DNA from: Halichoerus grypus
Lineage: Eukaryota > Chordata > Mammalia > Carnivora > Phocidae
DNA length: 64,000 bases
Direction of reading: 5' to 3'
Assembly (NCBI RefSeq): GCF_964656455.1
Contig: NC_135723.1
Span: 97,851,283-97,915,282 of the forward strand
Under the pieces are notes generated by a model. That model was given only the letters and a program-made list of their open reading frames with translations. It was not told the origin of the DNA and did not search any database. Positions 1 through 12,370 of the stretch are shown here, piece after piece; the stretch's first letter is position 1, and each line of letters starts with the position of its first letter. A program made the translations under genes and the position numbers.

Positions 1-3000
1 TGAGTCTAAATTATTCAATGAAAGACTTGCCCAGGATACTTAGTTCAGTTTACTACCAAGTACACACACACACAGCATGTTTTACAAAACTTGGTCCTAC
101 TGATTGGAGCCTTTCAAATGTATTACAAAAGCAACTTCTACCCAGTGGAGGTCTGACTGCACTTCGGCCTCGAAAGAGCATGATCAGCACTGTGCTTAAG
201 ATCCTTTACTTTCTTCTCTCAATTTACTTATTATTTACAACTTCAAAGAGATATCTAGCCTTAGTTGTTTTTATTTTAGGTTTAAGAGTATTCTGTTCTA
301 TTCCGTGGCTGATTGTGTTTTGCTAATTTTAATGCATTCTCTTCTGGGTCCAAGGAGTATTTCACCAAGAAAATTTTGCTTATTGTTAGACATTCCTTAT
401 CTTAGTAAGGTTTGCTTCTTCAGAGAAATTGTACAATCAAAGAGTGATAGGACCTGCCATTCTGCTACAATTTTTAGAAGTTGTTTAAATTTTGATTGAC
501 ATTTTGTAGTGTGTTTGTATTTTGGTAGTGATTATATAATTTTAAAAATATTAATAAGAAAGCCTCATTTACTAAATCAAAGGGAAAATGATTTTCTCAG
601 ATTACCACACTTTTTTTCAGAAGGGACCACAAAGAGGTGAGAACAGCCAAAGGAGGCTCTGGTTTGGCTGAGTATGGTGCCATATCCAAATGATTTTGGG
701 AGAAATAGACAGCCCTCAAGAATTAGTTCCTGTGTGCACTGCTCCCACACACACATGGGGTTTTTTTGTTTTGTTTTGTTTTTCTGCATTCTCTAGGCAA
801 ATTTCCTGTGCTTTATGGAAAATACAGTGATACGTGTTTCCACCTATTAGAACTTTCAACCTAGTGGGAGGAAAAAGCATAACACACATAAGTCAGGTTA
901 AAGTTAAAAAAATATGTAGACTCAAGAAAGAACTGAGTTCAGAAAAAAGAGAAATTAGATTTGGCCAGATCTGAATTGAACAGTAATTGTATTTGAAATA
1001 CTGAAATTTGACCAGAACACTTGAGATAGTATATGAATATAAATTATTAATTTGGAATATCATTAATTTTCAGATGTTTGGATTTAAAATCAGTTTATAA
1101 TATAGAGAGTTTAATTTGAATGTAAGAGGAAGGACACCTGATCTGAAGTTAGCATTTCAGTATCATTAAGTATAAAGGTCAGAATGAAGGCAGAGAAGGA
1201 GAGAAAGACTCTGTAGGACCCTCCAGTGTGGTAACATGTCTAGGCAGGGTACTCCTACGTGATCAGAGTGTACTGCTGAGAGAGAACACCTTGAAACCTA
1301 ATGAAAATTTTCAAGGTTGTTAAGGAAGAAGGAAGTTAAGAACAGAGTAGTTTTCATCAAATTGATGTTTTCTAATAATAATTTCTAAAGCCAATAAAAG
1401 TGGATTCTGAAATTTTGGGGATATATAAACCTCTCTAGCGACTTAGTTCTAAGTTCTTTTAAAGAAGAAAGTGCAACATAATGGTGAAAATCATTCAGTT
1501 TTGTTCATAAGGAACAATTGGACACATATTGAATCAAGAAAAGTGCTGAAATCATTGAACAACAAAACTCAAAGTGATCGTATTTCTTTATTTCCCATGT
1601 TTTTATGGTGATTTGTGTATTCAGAGCCCAACAATGTGAACGACATGAAGGATACGTGATTATGCATTGCTGAATGCCTGTGTAAGAGTTCACTAGGAAG
1701 AAATTACTGCTTTAGCATAAATGCATTGTTACTGCTTGAATAATGATAGCTGTGTGTTGTCTCTTTTCTCTACTCAGCAAACATAATTCATTTCCAGGTT
1801 TTGGTGTTACATCAAGCAAAAGACTCCAACTGAGAAATGGTACTATTATATACACACACAACTCCCTTAGAAGTGTTTTTGCTATGAATCGATGCTATAG
1901 ACTGTGCAGCATGAATAGCCTATGGCATCCTTTAGATAAGCATATTTAGAAACATGAATACCTTTACATTGTGTATTGCTATGTGTTCATGTTAAAGAAG
2001 GTAAAAATTAGGTGGACTACTTTTTTTTAATCCTAAAGTGATACCTCCCAGAAGTGTTTGTGAAGACAACAAAGATAATTTTACAGTCTAAATTCTCCTA
2101 TTGTAACACCAAATATCATTAAATCTAGTACATATGAAGAAAGTGTAGTTATGTTAGGATCTTTTGTTATTATTAACCACTCTAATGGGAATGCCAGTAA
2201 TTAGCAGTAAAACTGTATAAAGATAATTGTATGGATTTTTAAATACTTGCTAGGATCTTCTCTGAAATTTCAAAGTATATTTTAAAATAAATTAATATTT
2301 TATCTCCTTCTTGGGAAAGTATTCCTCACATTGTAGCAAGTTACTAACCAGAATTACAAATGCTAGTGATTCAGTTTTCATATTCTATTCTCTGCCCACA
2401 CATGTTTTAAAATGTCCACCATTTTGTCTTGGTTACTACTCTCATCTTGAGCGTCCCAATTTTATTATTCTAGGTGAAAAGAAAAGAAAATTGCAGTTGT
2501 CAAATTCTGAAACTGTTAAATATTTTTGAGGTCTAACCAGTGCCGTTTGACATGCTATACACCTTTAAGAATTTAAGGCAGAATTTATCTGTTGCATATT
2601 CTACTCTGCACGCTAATATATGTTATCATTTTCTATTGCTAAGCACACAGTGGGTGTTGGGCATGTTGTGGGGATACGCCCTGTAGAATATGACTGTAAC
2701 CAACAGCACAGTCATTAGTGGGAAAAGGTTAAAAGTTATTTAAGCTCAACTTATGGGAAAAGGAGCAAGTAATATATGACATTACTAGTAATAAGTAGTA
2801 AGGGAGTTGGAGTTGGTTTTTTTTTTTTAAATAACCAGTGTCCTAAAACTTTCTGATTTCTCTCAAGTACAATGCAAGTAATCTTACTATTGAAGTTTCT
2901 TCTACTGCATTGTATTTTCCTTTTCAGGAAAGGAATTTTGTGAATTGTTTTAAGTATAGATCAGTGATACTCTTCACATATTGAACATTACAGTAGTTAA

Positions 3001-3498
3001 AGTCTTAACGATAAAGCTGTTGTTTTTTTGTTCAAATTTGTAATTTTAAAGACCTGATGAATTCTTAAGTAAATTTGAATATTAGGAAAGCAATTTTTCT
3101 AGTTGCACGTAATTTAAATTTTACATTGAAAATCACATGAAAAATAGAGATACACCTTGCAGCAAATTTTGGGAATGATTTCTGCTAAATGAGTAATTCA
3201 TATAATATGATTGTGATTTTCTTTTTTTTCTCTCTCTTTTTTTTTTTGGCCATTAACAGCGTACTTTTGTTTTCTTCCATCCCAAAAGTATGAGTGACTG
3301 TTTAGCTCAGATTACTTCAGGTAGTCTTTTATAAAATGTAGTTTTACATATCTGTAATTACATGAAATCATCATGTTTGTCAATATTAATAGAATCTAAT
3401 CATTTTATGAGTACTAATGTGATTTATTAATTTTTAAAGATGATTTTTCTCATTGTGGTTGTTTGGTTTAACTATTTCTAATGTCCTTTTTGTGTTAC
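1..3498. other. Unique intronic sequence, no gene seen
   Basis: AT-rich sequence with scattered poly-T runs (for example about 2817-2830 and 3223-3248) and no recognisable exon or mobile element. Short ORFs here have no family features. Confidence 0.6.
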
Positions 3499-3507
3499 AT
3501 GCCTTTA

Positions 3508-3705
3508 TTTTTTTTTAAGATTTTATTTATTTATTTATTTGAGAGAGAGACAGTGGGGGGAGGAGCAGAGGGAGAGAGACAAGCTGACTCCATGCTAAGC
3601 ATGGAGCCTGACACTGGGCTCAGTCCTAGAACCCTGAGATCATGACCTGAGCCCAAATCAAGAGCTGGGACACTCAACTGACTGAGCCACCCAGGTGCCT
3701 ATTAT
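3508..3705 (-). mobile_element. CAN-SINE (SINEC), reverse orientation
   Basis: Poly-T followed by TTTAAGATTTTATTTATT, a purine-rich body, and the complement of the tRNA-like head ending GAGCCACCCAGGTGCCT. A 9-bp target duplication, ATGCCTTTA, flanks it at 3499-3507 and 3706-3714. Confidence 0.95.
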
Positions 3706-4134
3706 ATGCCTTTAAACAGAGCACTAAAACACATGAACAGCTCTAAATTATTTTGCAGATATATAGAAGAATTAAATGTGAATTTGTCCAAGGTGATACC
3801 TATTAAAGAATCCACCATAGATCATAATACATAGAAAACCCTAATGTATGGCTTACCTAACAAAAGGTTTGGTGCTAGGCCCTTTTTCTTTTCTTTACTT
3901 AAACCTCTCTCTAAGACAAGTTTATTTACTCTCATAGCTATAAATGCCTTCTAAACTCTGTAATTTTTATCTCCATCCCTGACTTCATATGATCTAGGAC
4001 TCATGTACCCAGGTGCACTAGAAGTCTCACTAGCTCATGAAGAAAGTCATAAAGATTCTGATATTAGGTTTCCCCAAACAAAGCCTTCCAGGTCTGAGGA
4101 TATCTTGTAACATTGATTTAAAAGAGAAAGAGAG

Positions 4135-4337
4135 GGACACCTGGGTGGCTCAGTCGTTAAGCGTCTGCCTTCAGCTCAGGTCATGATCCCAGGGTCCTGG
4201 GATCGAGCCCCACATCGGGCTCCCTGCTCGGCGGGAAGCCTGCTTCTCCCTCTCCCACTCCCCCAGCTTGTGTTCCCTCTCTCACTGTGTCTCTCTCTGT
4301 CAAATAAATAAATAAAATCTTTAAAAAATAAATAAAT
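4135..4337 (+). mobile_element. CAN-SINE (SINEC), young type
   Basis: Complete element with head GGGACACCTGGGTGGCTCAG, CT-rich body and AAATAAATAAAATCTTT tail. The perfect 15-bp target duplication AAAAGAGAAAGAGAG (4120-4134 and 4338-4352) points to a fairly recent insertion. Confidence 0.97.
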
Positions 4338-4536
4338 AAAAGAGAAAGAGAGTGGAAAAAAAGAGAAATAGAAACTATATAGAGGGAAGAAAGGCTTAGA
4401 AATACTAAGGTTTTCAGATTGAACTCAAAGTAATTTATCCATTACTAAGAATAAAATGATATAATAAATGGCAGCTGGAGGTAAAACATAAGTTCATAAA
4501 TTAAAAATATAAACAGAAATTTTAAGTGTATTCAAT

Positions 4537-4635
4537 ATAGGGATGCCTGAATGGCTTATTAATAAGAGCATGCAACTCTTGATCTCTGGGTTGTGAGTTT
4601 GAGCCCCACGTTGAGTATAGAGATTACTTAAAAAA
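4537..4635 (+). mobile_element. Short tRNA-like SINE (old CAN-SINE type)
   Basis: About 100 bp: a diverged tRNA-like head (GGGATGCCTGAATGGCTTA), a B-box-like GGTTGTGAGTTTGAGCC and an ending GAGATTACTTAAAAAATA. It lacks the long CT-rich body of the other SINEs. Flanked by TATTCAAT at 4529-4536 and 4636-4643. Confidence 0.85.
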
Positions 4636-4649
4636 TATTCAATGTAACT

Positions 4650-5680
4650 TTTGAGAAATAAAACTGAAGAAGGAAATCACCCAGAAAATAAAACAAAAAA
4701 TGAAACCGAAAACAGAGTAGGAAAGACATTAAAATGAGATGACAAATATTTTTAAAAATATTAAAATAATAGAAATTCTAGAAAGAGAAAATAGAAGGGA
4801 TGAATTTACCTATAAAGTACTTGTAGAATATTTTTCATAAGTGAAAGCCATGGTTTTTAGAATGACAGGAAAGTAATGTCCAGCCAAATGGATGAAAATA
4901 CACCCACATAAAGGCACATAATCATGAAATTTCATAACAATCAGGATAACATGAAGGTTCTACATGCTTCCTGTGAAAAAATAAACAAAACCCTATCACA
5001 TACCAAAAGGTGGTGAATCAAAATGGCTTTGAACTTCTCAACAACAATACTAGAAGCATATAAAGACAATAGAATACTGCCTTAAAAATTCTGGGGAAAA
5101 ATTATTTCTAACCTTTGTTAGAATTCTTTGTTCAGCCAACTATAACTCAGGTGTGAATTATATGCAAATATCCTCAGTCATACAATTTTTTATCTCCTTT
5201 GCTTTCATGCTATAGAAGCTAATAGGGGATGTTTCTTTCCAAATAAGGAAGTAAAGCTAGAAAGAAGACAAGGATTCAGAAACCCGGAGATCTGACAGAA
5301 CGATCTCCAGCACAAAGGAGAAGGGAAGTCTCAGGGTGACCACTGTCCATGAGTAATAGAAAACAATTATATCAGATTGGATCCTTTTGAATTAGCAGAC
5401 AAGCACATTGGTGATGGTCATCATAGGTCTTCTGTGTTCAAACCAACTTTTTAACCTGGCAAAGTTTCTGAAAGATGTGTTCCGTCAAACAAAGAAACTG
5501 CAAAACCAAATATTTACCAGTAGATGAGCAAAAATAAACTCCTCCTCATGTATGACTAAGAATCTAGTTTGGTACAGTCCCTTGGAGAAATAACTTCTCA
5601 TTATATGGCAGGTTGGGCATATTTATACTCACTGACCCAGCAGTTCAACTTATAAATAAATATTCCTGAGAAAGAAATGG
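4650..5680 (+). mobile_element. Old L1-lineage relic (HAL1-like or L1M)
   Basis: A-rich sequence with phrases typical of L1-lineage elements in sense: GACTTCTCAACAGCAACA-like text at about 5033, a GAATTCT..CCCAGCCAA-like stretch near 5120, and CTGACCCAGCAGTTCAACTT near 5632. No ORF survives. The subfamily cannot be fixed by eye. Confidence 0.5.
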
Positions 5681-5865
5681 CTAACACTAATGATATTTTA
5701 CTTTATTTCAGGAGCTTTTTCACACACACACACACACACACACACATTGATTTCTCATTTTAACTCACACCTTTTATATAATTTTTATAATTTATAAATG
5801 AGGAAATTGAAGCACATAGAACTAAGTAACTTCTCCAAGGTAACCTAGCTATTTATACTTTTATT
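5680..5865 (+). repeat. MIR relic containing a (CA)n microsatellite
   Basis: The right part, ATAAATGAGGAAATTGAAGCACATAGA with CTAAGTAACTTCTCCAAGGT, matches the MIR 3' core. A (CA)13 run occupies 5721-5746 within it. Confidence 0.7.
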
Positions 5866-6072
5866 AAGCTGAATGGATTAGATAACAACATGGATTATAC
5901 TTGAAAACATGGTTGAGTGAAAAACATAAGTTGCAGAGTGGCACACACATGTGATAACTGGAGGAAGTTTAAAAGCATGAAAAAAAGTAGATGGAGAAGA
6001 TACAGCCCGTAGTGTTTATCATTCCAGTAGCTGGATCAGAATACCAGGCAGAGCTTCAAAACCACATAATGT

Positions 6073-6278
6073 GTTTTTTTTTTTTAAAGATTTATTTATT
6101 TATTTAAAGAGCGGGGGTGGGGGCGTGGGAGTGGGGGAGCAGGGGGAGAGAGAGTTTTAAGCAGACTCCACACTAAGCATGGAGCCTGATGTGGGGGCTC
6201 AATCTCAGAGCCCTGAGATCACGACCTCAGCCAAAACCAAGAGTCATCTGCTCAATGACTACACCACTCAGATGCCCA
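6073..6278 (-). mobile_element. CAN-SINE (SINEC), reverse, diverged
   Basis: Poly-T, AAAGATTTATTTATTTATTT, a G-rich body and the complement of the head (GAGATCACGACCTCAGCC ... ACACCACTCAGATGCCC). Many substitutions suggest an older copy. Confidence 0.9.
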
Positions 6279-6707
6279 CCTAATGTTTTACTTTTTAAAT
6301 AATCTAAAATATGTGGTAAGATACAAATATTGTTAAATCTGAGAGGTGTGACATCATTCTTTTTTGTATCCTCTCTACTTTTCTGCATGATGGTATCTTT
6401 CATAACTTTATAAAGGGAAGAAAATGCAGTCCGTAACTCATTGAGTTACCTTGTCTTTTAATCTTACAGCAACCCATGCTATTTTCTATAATCCATATAT
6501 GATACAAAAGGATCATGTATTATATAAATATACAAATTAAATAAATGATATAAAATAAATGCAAAAAGAGATCCCCACTCAGTAATTCAGTTTATTTTCT
6601 CTATAAACGAATTCTTTTTCTGTATGTTGAGTGTTAAAGTTTGTGATGAGTTGGAAAATACCTAAGTATAAAATATCTTTTCCTACTTTAATCTTTTTCC
6701 TCACAAG

Positions 6708-7301
6708 TGATGCAGGGAGGCTGGGTCCAAGAACCCAAGGGAGGGTCCCACAGGACCAGCCAAGAGGGTCCTTGGCTTCATGCAGGATAGAAATCAAATG
6801 TGAGCCAGAGAAAGTGAAAACAAAAGTTTATTGAACAGCGTGAGTGACAGAGAATGGCAGACTAAAGGTCTGGGAGACTTGGAAAGGAGAATGAGTCTCA
6901 TCGTTGCTTGGGGTTAGGGGTTTATACTGGAAAAGGGTCTAGGGTATGTGTATCCAGACTAGGTATCCAGACTAGGATCCAATTAAAGGCGAGTGTCAGG
7001 TGAACAATAGATATTATTTCATAAATTACAGAAGATCAAAGTATTGATGCCAGAATCAGCTCAGGTTTGTCTGAAGCTAACATCCTGGAACATGGTCAGG
7101 ATCTAGCTCTTCTTAGGTGTTATCAGGTGTTTGGGGCCTAGGACAAAACTCAGAGAATGATTCACTTTCTTGTTTCCCCCTTGAAGTGGGAACATAGCTT
7201 CTCTGGCTTATTCAGAGAACATGAGTAAATGGGGCCTAGCAGAAAAACAGTAGAGACAGAGCCATTCTAAAATGGAGTCCCTTCAGCTTCCTTACCTCCC
7301 A
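6708..7301 (-). mobile_element. Solo LTR of an endogenous retrovirus (same family as 30.9-31.5 kb)
   Basis: About 590 bp that lines up along its length with the LTR at 30923-31531: shared blocks include CTTGGCTTCATGCAG, CTGGGAGACTTGGAA, TATTTCATAAAT, GAAGCTAACAT.CTGGAACATG and GGGAACATAGCTTCT. The minus-strand poly(A) signal AATAAA lies at 6832-6827. A 13-bp motif, GTATCCAGACTAG, is duplicated near 6950-6975. No internal retroviral sequence adjoins, so it is a solo LTR. No clear target duplication was found. Confidence 0.85.
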
Positions 7302-10149
7302 GGGAATATATAAAGTAATCTATTTTTGATTTTTCTTAAAAAAGGCAATAATTTTAGTCAAAGTAACTCTAAATGCTTAAATACTAGCCAAGAGCCTGTT
7401 ATTTAGACTGTTAGAATATGGTGCTTCTGTAACTTTATTATATTTCCTTTTAATGCTTTCCTTCATCCAAGTAAATGCAGTAATTTGTCATGGGATAGAA
7501 AATATTGAGAAAACAAGAAAACCACCTTTCCTATATTTTTCTAAAGCCTGGATAGAATGACTAAGCTATCTGTAATTCATATTCTGAAGTTAATGAAATT
7601 CAGTAATATAACTAAAATGTAAACTTAACTTTTGTAAATATTAGACACCTTAAAATATTTGAACATATTTTTCTACCTTCTAGTTTATGTGTAAATGCTT
7701 CACAAACTATTTTCAGTCATATCAGCAAAGGAGAAAAGCATGCTCACTATTTGCTGAGTAAAAATTTCAGAAAATGCATATTATCTCAGAGGCTTTAGAA
7801 ATAATGAAATATACAACAATAAAATTAATGCACTCCTGTTTCCCTATTATTAATTGAAAGAAAACCCAAAATTGTGATGAAATAAAATAAATGTAGGTTC
7901 ATTTTCCTGTTCTTTATTAAAATCGATTTAATGGGTAGAAGGAGCTACTGAATATTACCCACTAATGATGTGTACCTAGTTTTGGCTATTTCCACCTTTT
8001 AAATAAACCAAATTACCCAATCCCTCAACTTTCTATTATCCATTATTTCATAGGATCCATCAGGAAATTATTCTAAATATTCTTTGATGTTAACAGTAAG
8101 AAAAGAATGTGTCTTGTTAATACTGGAGATAAGCATATCCAATGGCCTACTCAAGTAAAGGACAGAAAATAATGAGAATAATTGGTTCTAAATCTTTCAT
8201 TATTTCTAATATATAATGAGAGAGTAAGCTATAATTTTTATGATTTTATTTGGAAATAATTCAGGAAAGCCAGAATGGAATGGTGATTCTTTTTAAAAAT
8301 ATGTATTTCATTCTTTAGCTTACTGTGCCTGGTATTGAAATCTATGGAGCATTTCAAAGGCGAAGTAGTTCTCACTTTCAAGGAGATACATTATAAAAAT
8401 CTAGCTTATACATGTATAGAAAACATGTACACTAACATATATATGAGTAGTTCAATTTCCATGCCAAGTGTAACTATGAGTCCATTTTTTAACATCTCTT
8501 GCTTAATGTGTGCATTATAGTCTAAAATGTAATTCAAACACCGGTTTACAAAACCTGATGTCCGACTGAGGAAAGCACTGATTAGAAATATCAAGCCATG
8601 TAGTTTCTAACAGAATTGGTGCTTGTCAGATTGCAGATTTTTGACAAAGGAATGTTTTTCATACAGACTCAATCCAGTATGAGTATGTGTGCTTACCTTG
8701 GCTGCAGAACTGTGTATTTATTTCCCTTGGTGTTTTCCTGAATTAATAATTTCTTTTTGAAAGGAGGTCATTTGTAGCCAGTGGACTTTTCAAGCTGTGT
8801 TTATCTTGAATTTGCAATTCTATTGAATTGGAAGAAAATATATTTAAATATGGATCATTTCAGATAAAAAATAAGGCCTCCTTTAATGGGGAAAAAGACA
8901 CTAGAGAATAACTTAGCTCAACATCTAGTAGAATATTTATCAGTCTAGTTCCCAGCATTAATAAAAGCTTTAAGGGAAATCCTCTAGGTCTCCCTCAACC
9001 TTGAGGTCAAGAGGTGAAATAAAGAAGCCATCAGCTTAAATTTTTGGGTGTGACTTTCACGGTATTACTACAGAATGAATTCAGATTCTTTTTTAGAAAC
9101 TACATGCTTTTCACAGTTTTCAGTGTATATAGATTGATACAGAGATGCGTATTAATATAAATGCGATTCAGCTCTGCCCAGTGGAAGAGCCTAGGAGCAA
9201 GAGCAGTCTGATAGCATTGGGTACACCAGGCATCTAGATCTTGGTTCCTGAATACGATTCTCCACTAATGGATTAAGGTTTCCTTGAAAAAAATGACTAA
9301 TGTCAGGGCTGAGATAGGAAAAGCACACGATGAGTCTGAAAACATCTGTTTATACCAGAAAGTGAGAAGGTGCTCAAGATTGATAGTGCCAGGTTGAAAG
9401 TATATAAATGCTAGTTTCAAGAGAATCCTATTGGCTAAATCTGGAATAATTTGAGCATCAAAATAAATGTAATAGATTATAACATTGAATAAAATAAGAA
9501 TCTTTGAGTTTCTCCTGTGATAAGAGTTCCAGTTGCAGTGTAGAAGGAATGAAGTAATTAGAAAATTACAGTATGACAGCCATCATTGTAATTATTAATT
9601 CTGCTAAGTAATGCAATAGATACAAAAACTAAATGGTAAAAATTTGTTGGGGGAATGGAGTATTTATGTAATCTGAATGTACTTTCCTCTAAAATAATTA
9701 ATTGAATTGGGAAAAAGAGTACTTTATTATGGTGAAGACTTGGCAAGTGATCAAAATTTATATTACCAATAATGGAACAAATGGATATCATCATGCACCA
9801 CCCACAGGAAGCTTCACTTCTGTGTTATTTCTGCCAAAATGTATAACCTAAATCTCATCCTAAAGAAGCATAAGACAAACACAAATTGATGGGCATCCTA
9901 CAGGAATTTGATCTGTAATTTAAGAAGTGTCAAGGTGTGAAAGCAAAGAATAGAAAAGGCTCTAGAGTGAATGATGCATGAAAACTAAATATGCCGTGAT
10001 TCTGAACTTGGTGAACGTTCTGAGACGTGGAAACGTGCAGTTGTCTTCAGAATCAGGACTAAGCTTTTAGCTTTGTGCTAAGTGATTTCTTGAGTCTAAT
10101 ACCAGCATTTCATTTAGTTATATTTTTCCTACATTATGTAACCGTTTCA
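7302..10149. other. Unique intronic sequence, no gene seen
   Basis: AT-rich, essentially repeat-free by eye and without an exon. The stretch 8600-8870 has mixed composition with many possible homeodomain and forkhead sites but nothing decisive. Confidence 0.55.
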
Positions 10150-10540
10150 GCCAAGCTCTAGCCAATATACTGTCCCTAACCACTCTGTCTTTACATCAAT
10201 GCCTCAGAACTGGCTGTTCTGCCTAAAATGCTTTTCCTCTACCTCACTGCTCAGCCATTGTCAGGATCTCTCTCTAATTTCTGCCTTTTCTGGCAACTTT
10301 TCTGGAACATTTTGTCCACACCCAAATACTTCCTCTGAATACTTAAGTAGCATATGTTGTTAGCATAATTTCTTGAGCAAGTAATCATTCACTCCCTTGT
10401 GAGATATCATGGAGTATTGTCTTACTATTCAGATCTACCTATATGTACTTCTCCAACTGAAAGTGAGGTACTTGAGAGCTGAATCCTGTCTTTATCATTA
10501 ACCTAGTGTTTTCTGTGACCCTGACACAGTGCCAGTTGCT
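10150..10540 (+). repeat. L2 (LINE2) 3'-end relic
   Basis: Diverged but ordered L2 phrases: CTGTTCTGCCTAAAATGCTTTTCC, a CTGGCAACTTTTCTGG block, GTACTTGAGAGCTGAATCCTGTCTTTATCATT and CCTGACACAGTGCC, in the order found in the L2 3' region. Confidence 0.65.
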
Positions 10541-10893
10541 GAGGACAGAAAACTGTTTTTCTTTTCTAAATATGCATTTGTGTTTAGGGCAAGTTTTGGA
10601 TAAATTAAAGAGAGGTGCAGGCTAAAAATATGAAAGTGTATATTGGAAGCTCAAAGAGTTAATGAATGAAAAAAGGATGTTTGTGGTTTGACATCAAGGA
10701 GAGTAACAGTGCCTTTCACCAGACACTTTGCTACTGCTTTCTGAGTCCCCATCCTTTGGATATGATTAAATGAACTCACTAAAGCAATCTGTAGGTTATT
10801 TATCTCATTTTAGTGTGAATTATTATTCTGTATTCCTAAGCAAATGCATTTTCCCAGTAGGGGTTAGACCTCAGGAATATAATCTGTATTTCT

Positions 10894-11063
10894 GTGGGGT
10901 TTTTTGGGGGAGGAGGAGGGAGGGCAGGGGGAGAAGGAAAGAGAGGATTTTAAGCAGGCCCAGTGCGGAACCTGACAAGGGGCTTGATCACATGACTCTG
11001 AGATCGTGACCTGAGCTGAGATCAAGAGTCTGACACTTAACTGACTGAGCCACCCAGGCACCC
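10894..11063 (-). mobile_element. CAN-SINE (SINEC), reverse
   Basis: G/A-rich body, GATCGTGACCTGAGCTGAGATC and GAGCCACCCAGGCACCCC. The A-tail is largely lost. Target duplication CTGTATTTCT at 10884-10893 and 11064-11073. Confidence 0.93.
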
Positions 11064-11190
11064 CTGTATTTCTTTGTTTTCTAATAAAACGTATATTTAG
11101 CTGTAGTACATGTCCTGCTTTTCTAAATTACATCCAGTAATTTCTAATGTGTTGGCTTGTTCTGTGAATGTGCTTTATGATCCTCTATTT

Positions 11191-11398
11191 CCTTTCTTTT
11201 TTTTTTTTTTTTTAAAGATTTTATTTATTTGACAGAGAGAGACACAGTGAGAGAGGAAATACAAGCAGAGGGAGCAGGAGAGGGAGAAGCAGGCCTCCCA
11301 CTGCGCAGGGAGCCCAATGCAGGGCTCGATCCCAGGACCCTGCGACCATGACCTGAGCCGAAGGCAGACGCTTAACCGACTGAGCCACCCAGGCGCCC
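11191..11398 (-). mobile_element. CAN-SINE (SINEC), reverse, young type
   Basis: Long poly-T, AAAGATTTTATTTATTTGACAG, a full-length body and GAGCCACCCAGGCGCCC. Perfect 13-bp target duplication TGATCCTCTATTT at 11178-11190 and 11399-11411. Confidence 0.97.
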
Positions 11399-11649
11399 TG
11401 ATCCTCTATTTTCTAATCACTGATGTAATACCTTACATTTTATCAGTAATCATAGAAACTTTTGTTACGTTATCCCACAATAAATAAATAAGTTAACTTC
11501 CCTGAAGTGAGGACATCATCATTTATTTAGCTCAAAGAACAGGACTTCACAGATTATCCAAAAATCCAAATATTTACTCTTTTCTTTTTGATTTAACATA
11601 ATGTTTAGTTCTGTATTCTTACCCTACTAACACCACCCCCCCCCCACAG

Positions 11650-12060
11650 CTGTCAGCTCAGCCAGCCAAATGGATTGATTTAGCATCCACAGCATTCAGC
11701 TCCCTTGCCAGTCTTTGGTGGAAAGAGTGTTAATCTGTAGTGAAAGGTCTCAAGTCTTGGCAACAGAAAACAAAGTAGAAAGAAGAGGCCTAAATAATAC
11801 ACAGTCTTCTGTAATCAGCCCCTGGAGATTCTTCAGCTGTTTGTACACGACATTAAGGAAAGCACGCTAATATGCTGTTGTTTTGTTGACTGCTCTAATT
11901 GAGATGTCTGACAAATTGATACATAATTTTAAGATCATTAATGCCAAATGAAAAAAAAAGCATGCTATAAAATGTCATGTAACAGTTTTTTTGTAGATGT
12001 TAAGGAATTAATTTCTTAAATCATTTCAGTGAATCAGTTAACTTTAATTGTGCTCAGTAA
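11650..12060. other. Repeat-free block, possible conserved non-coding element
   Basis: Balanced composition with no repeat signature, unlike its AT-rich surroundings, and dense candidate factor sites: CAGCTG E-box, TGATTTAGC, CTAATTGAGA and CAAATTGAT homeodomain-like sites, and TGTTTTGTTGAC forkhead-like. This is inference from composition only; no ORF or conservation data support a function. Confidence 0.3.
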
Positions 12061-12199
12061 ATGTTATGGATGCTTTTGGCAGAAGTTTTCTTTTTTTTTT
12101 TTCTTCACAGTATTTGCTTTTTAGGCAGTTTAGAAAACAAAGGACAAAGGAATGGTTAGTGTACCATTTAGGTTGTCTGATTCAGGACATAGATCCGGG

Positions 12200-12370
12200 T
12201 TAAGGGGAGTCAAAATGATGAGCAAAGTGGCTTTGGGAACACTGCTAAAACACTCTCAGCCTCCATATCCTCATCTGTACAATGGGTTTAATCCACATCT
12301 GTAAAATAAAATGGGTTGCTGGGAGAATTTAGAAAACATATGAAGCTCTAGGGACATTTCTGGCACTTCT
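12200..12370 (-). repeat. MIR relic, reverse
   Basis: CTCAGCCTCCATATCCTCATCTGTACAATGGG followed by GCTGGGAGAATTTAGAAAA and CATTTCTGGCACTTC follows the reverse complement of MIR in the right order. Confidence 0.7.
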
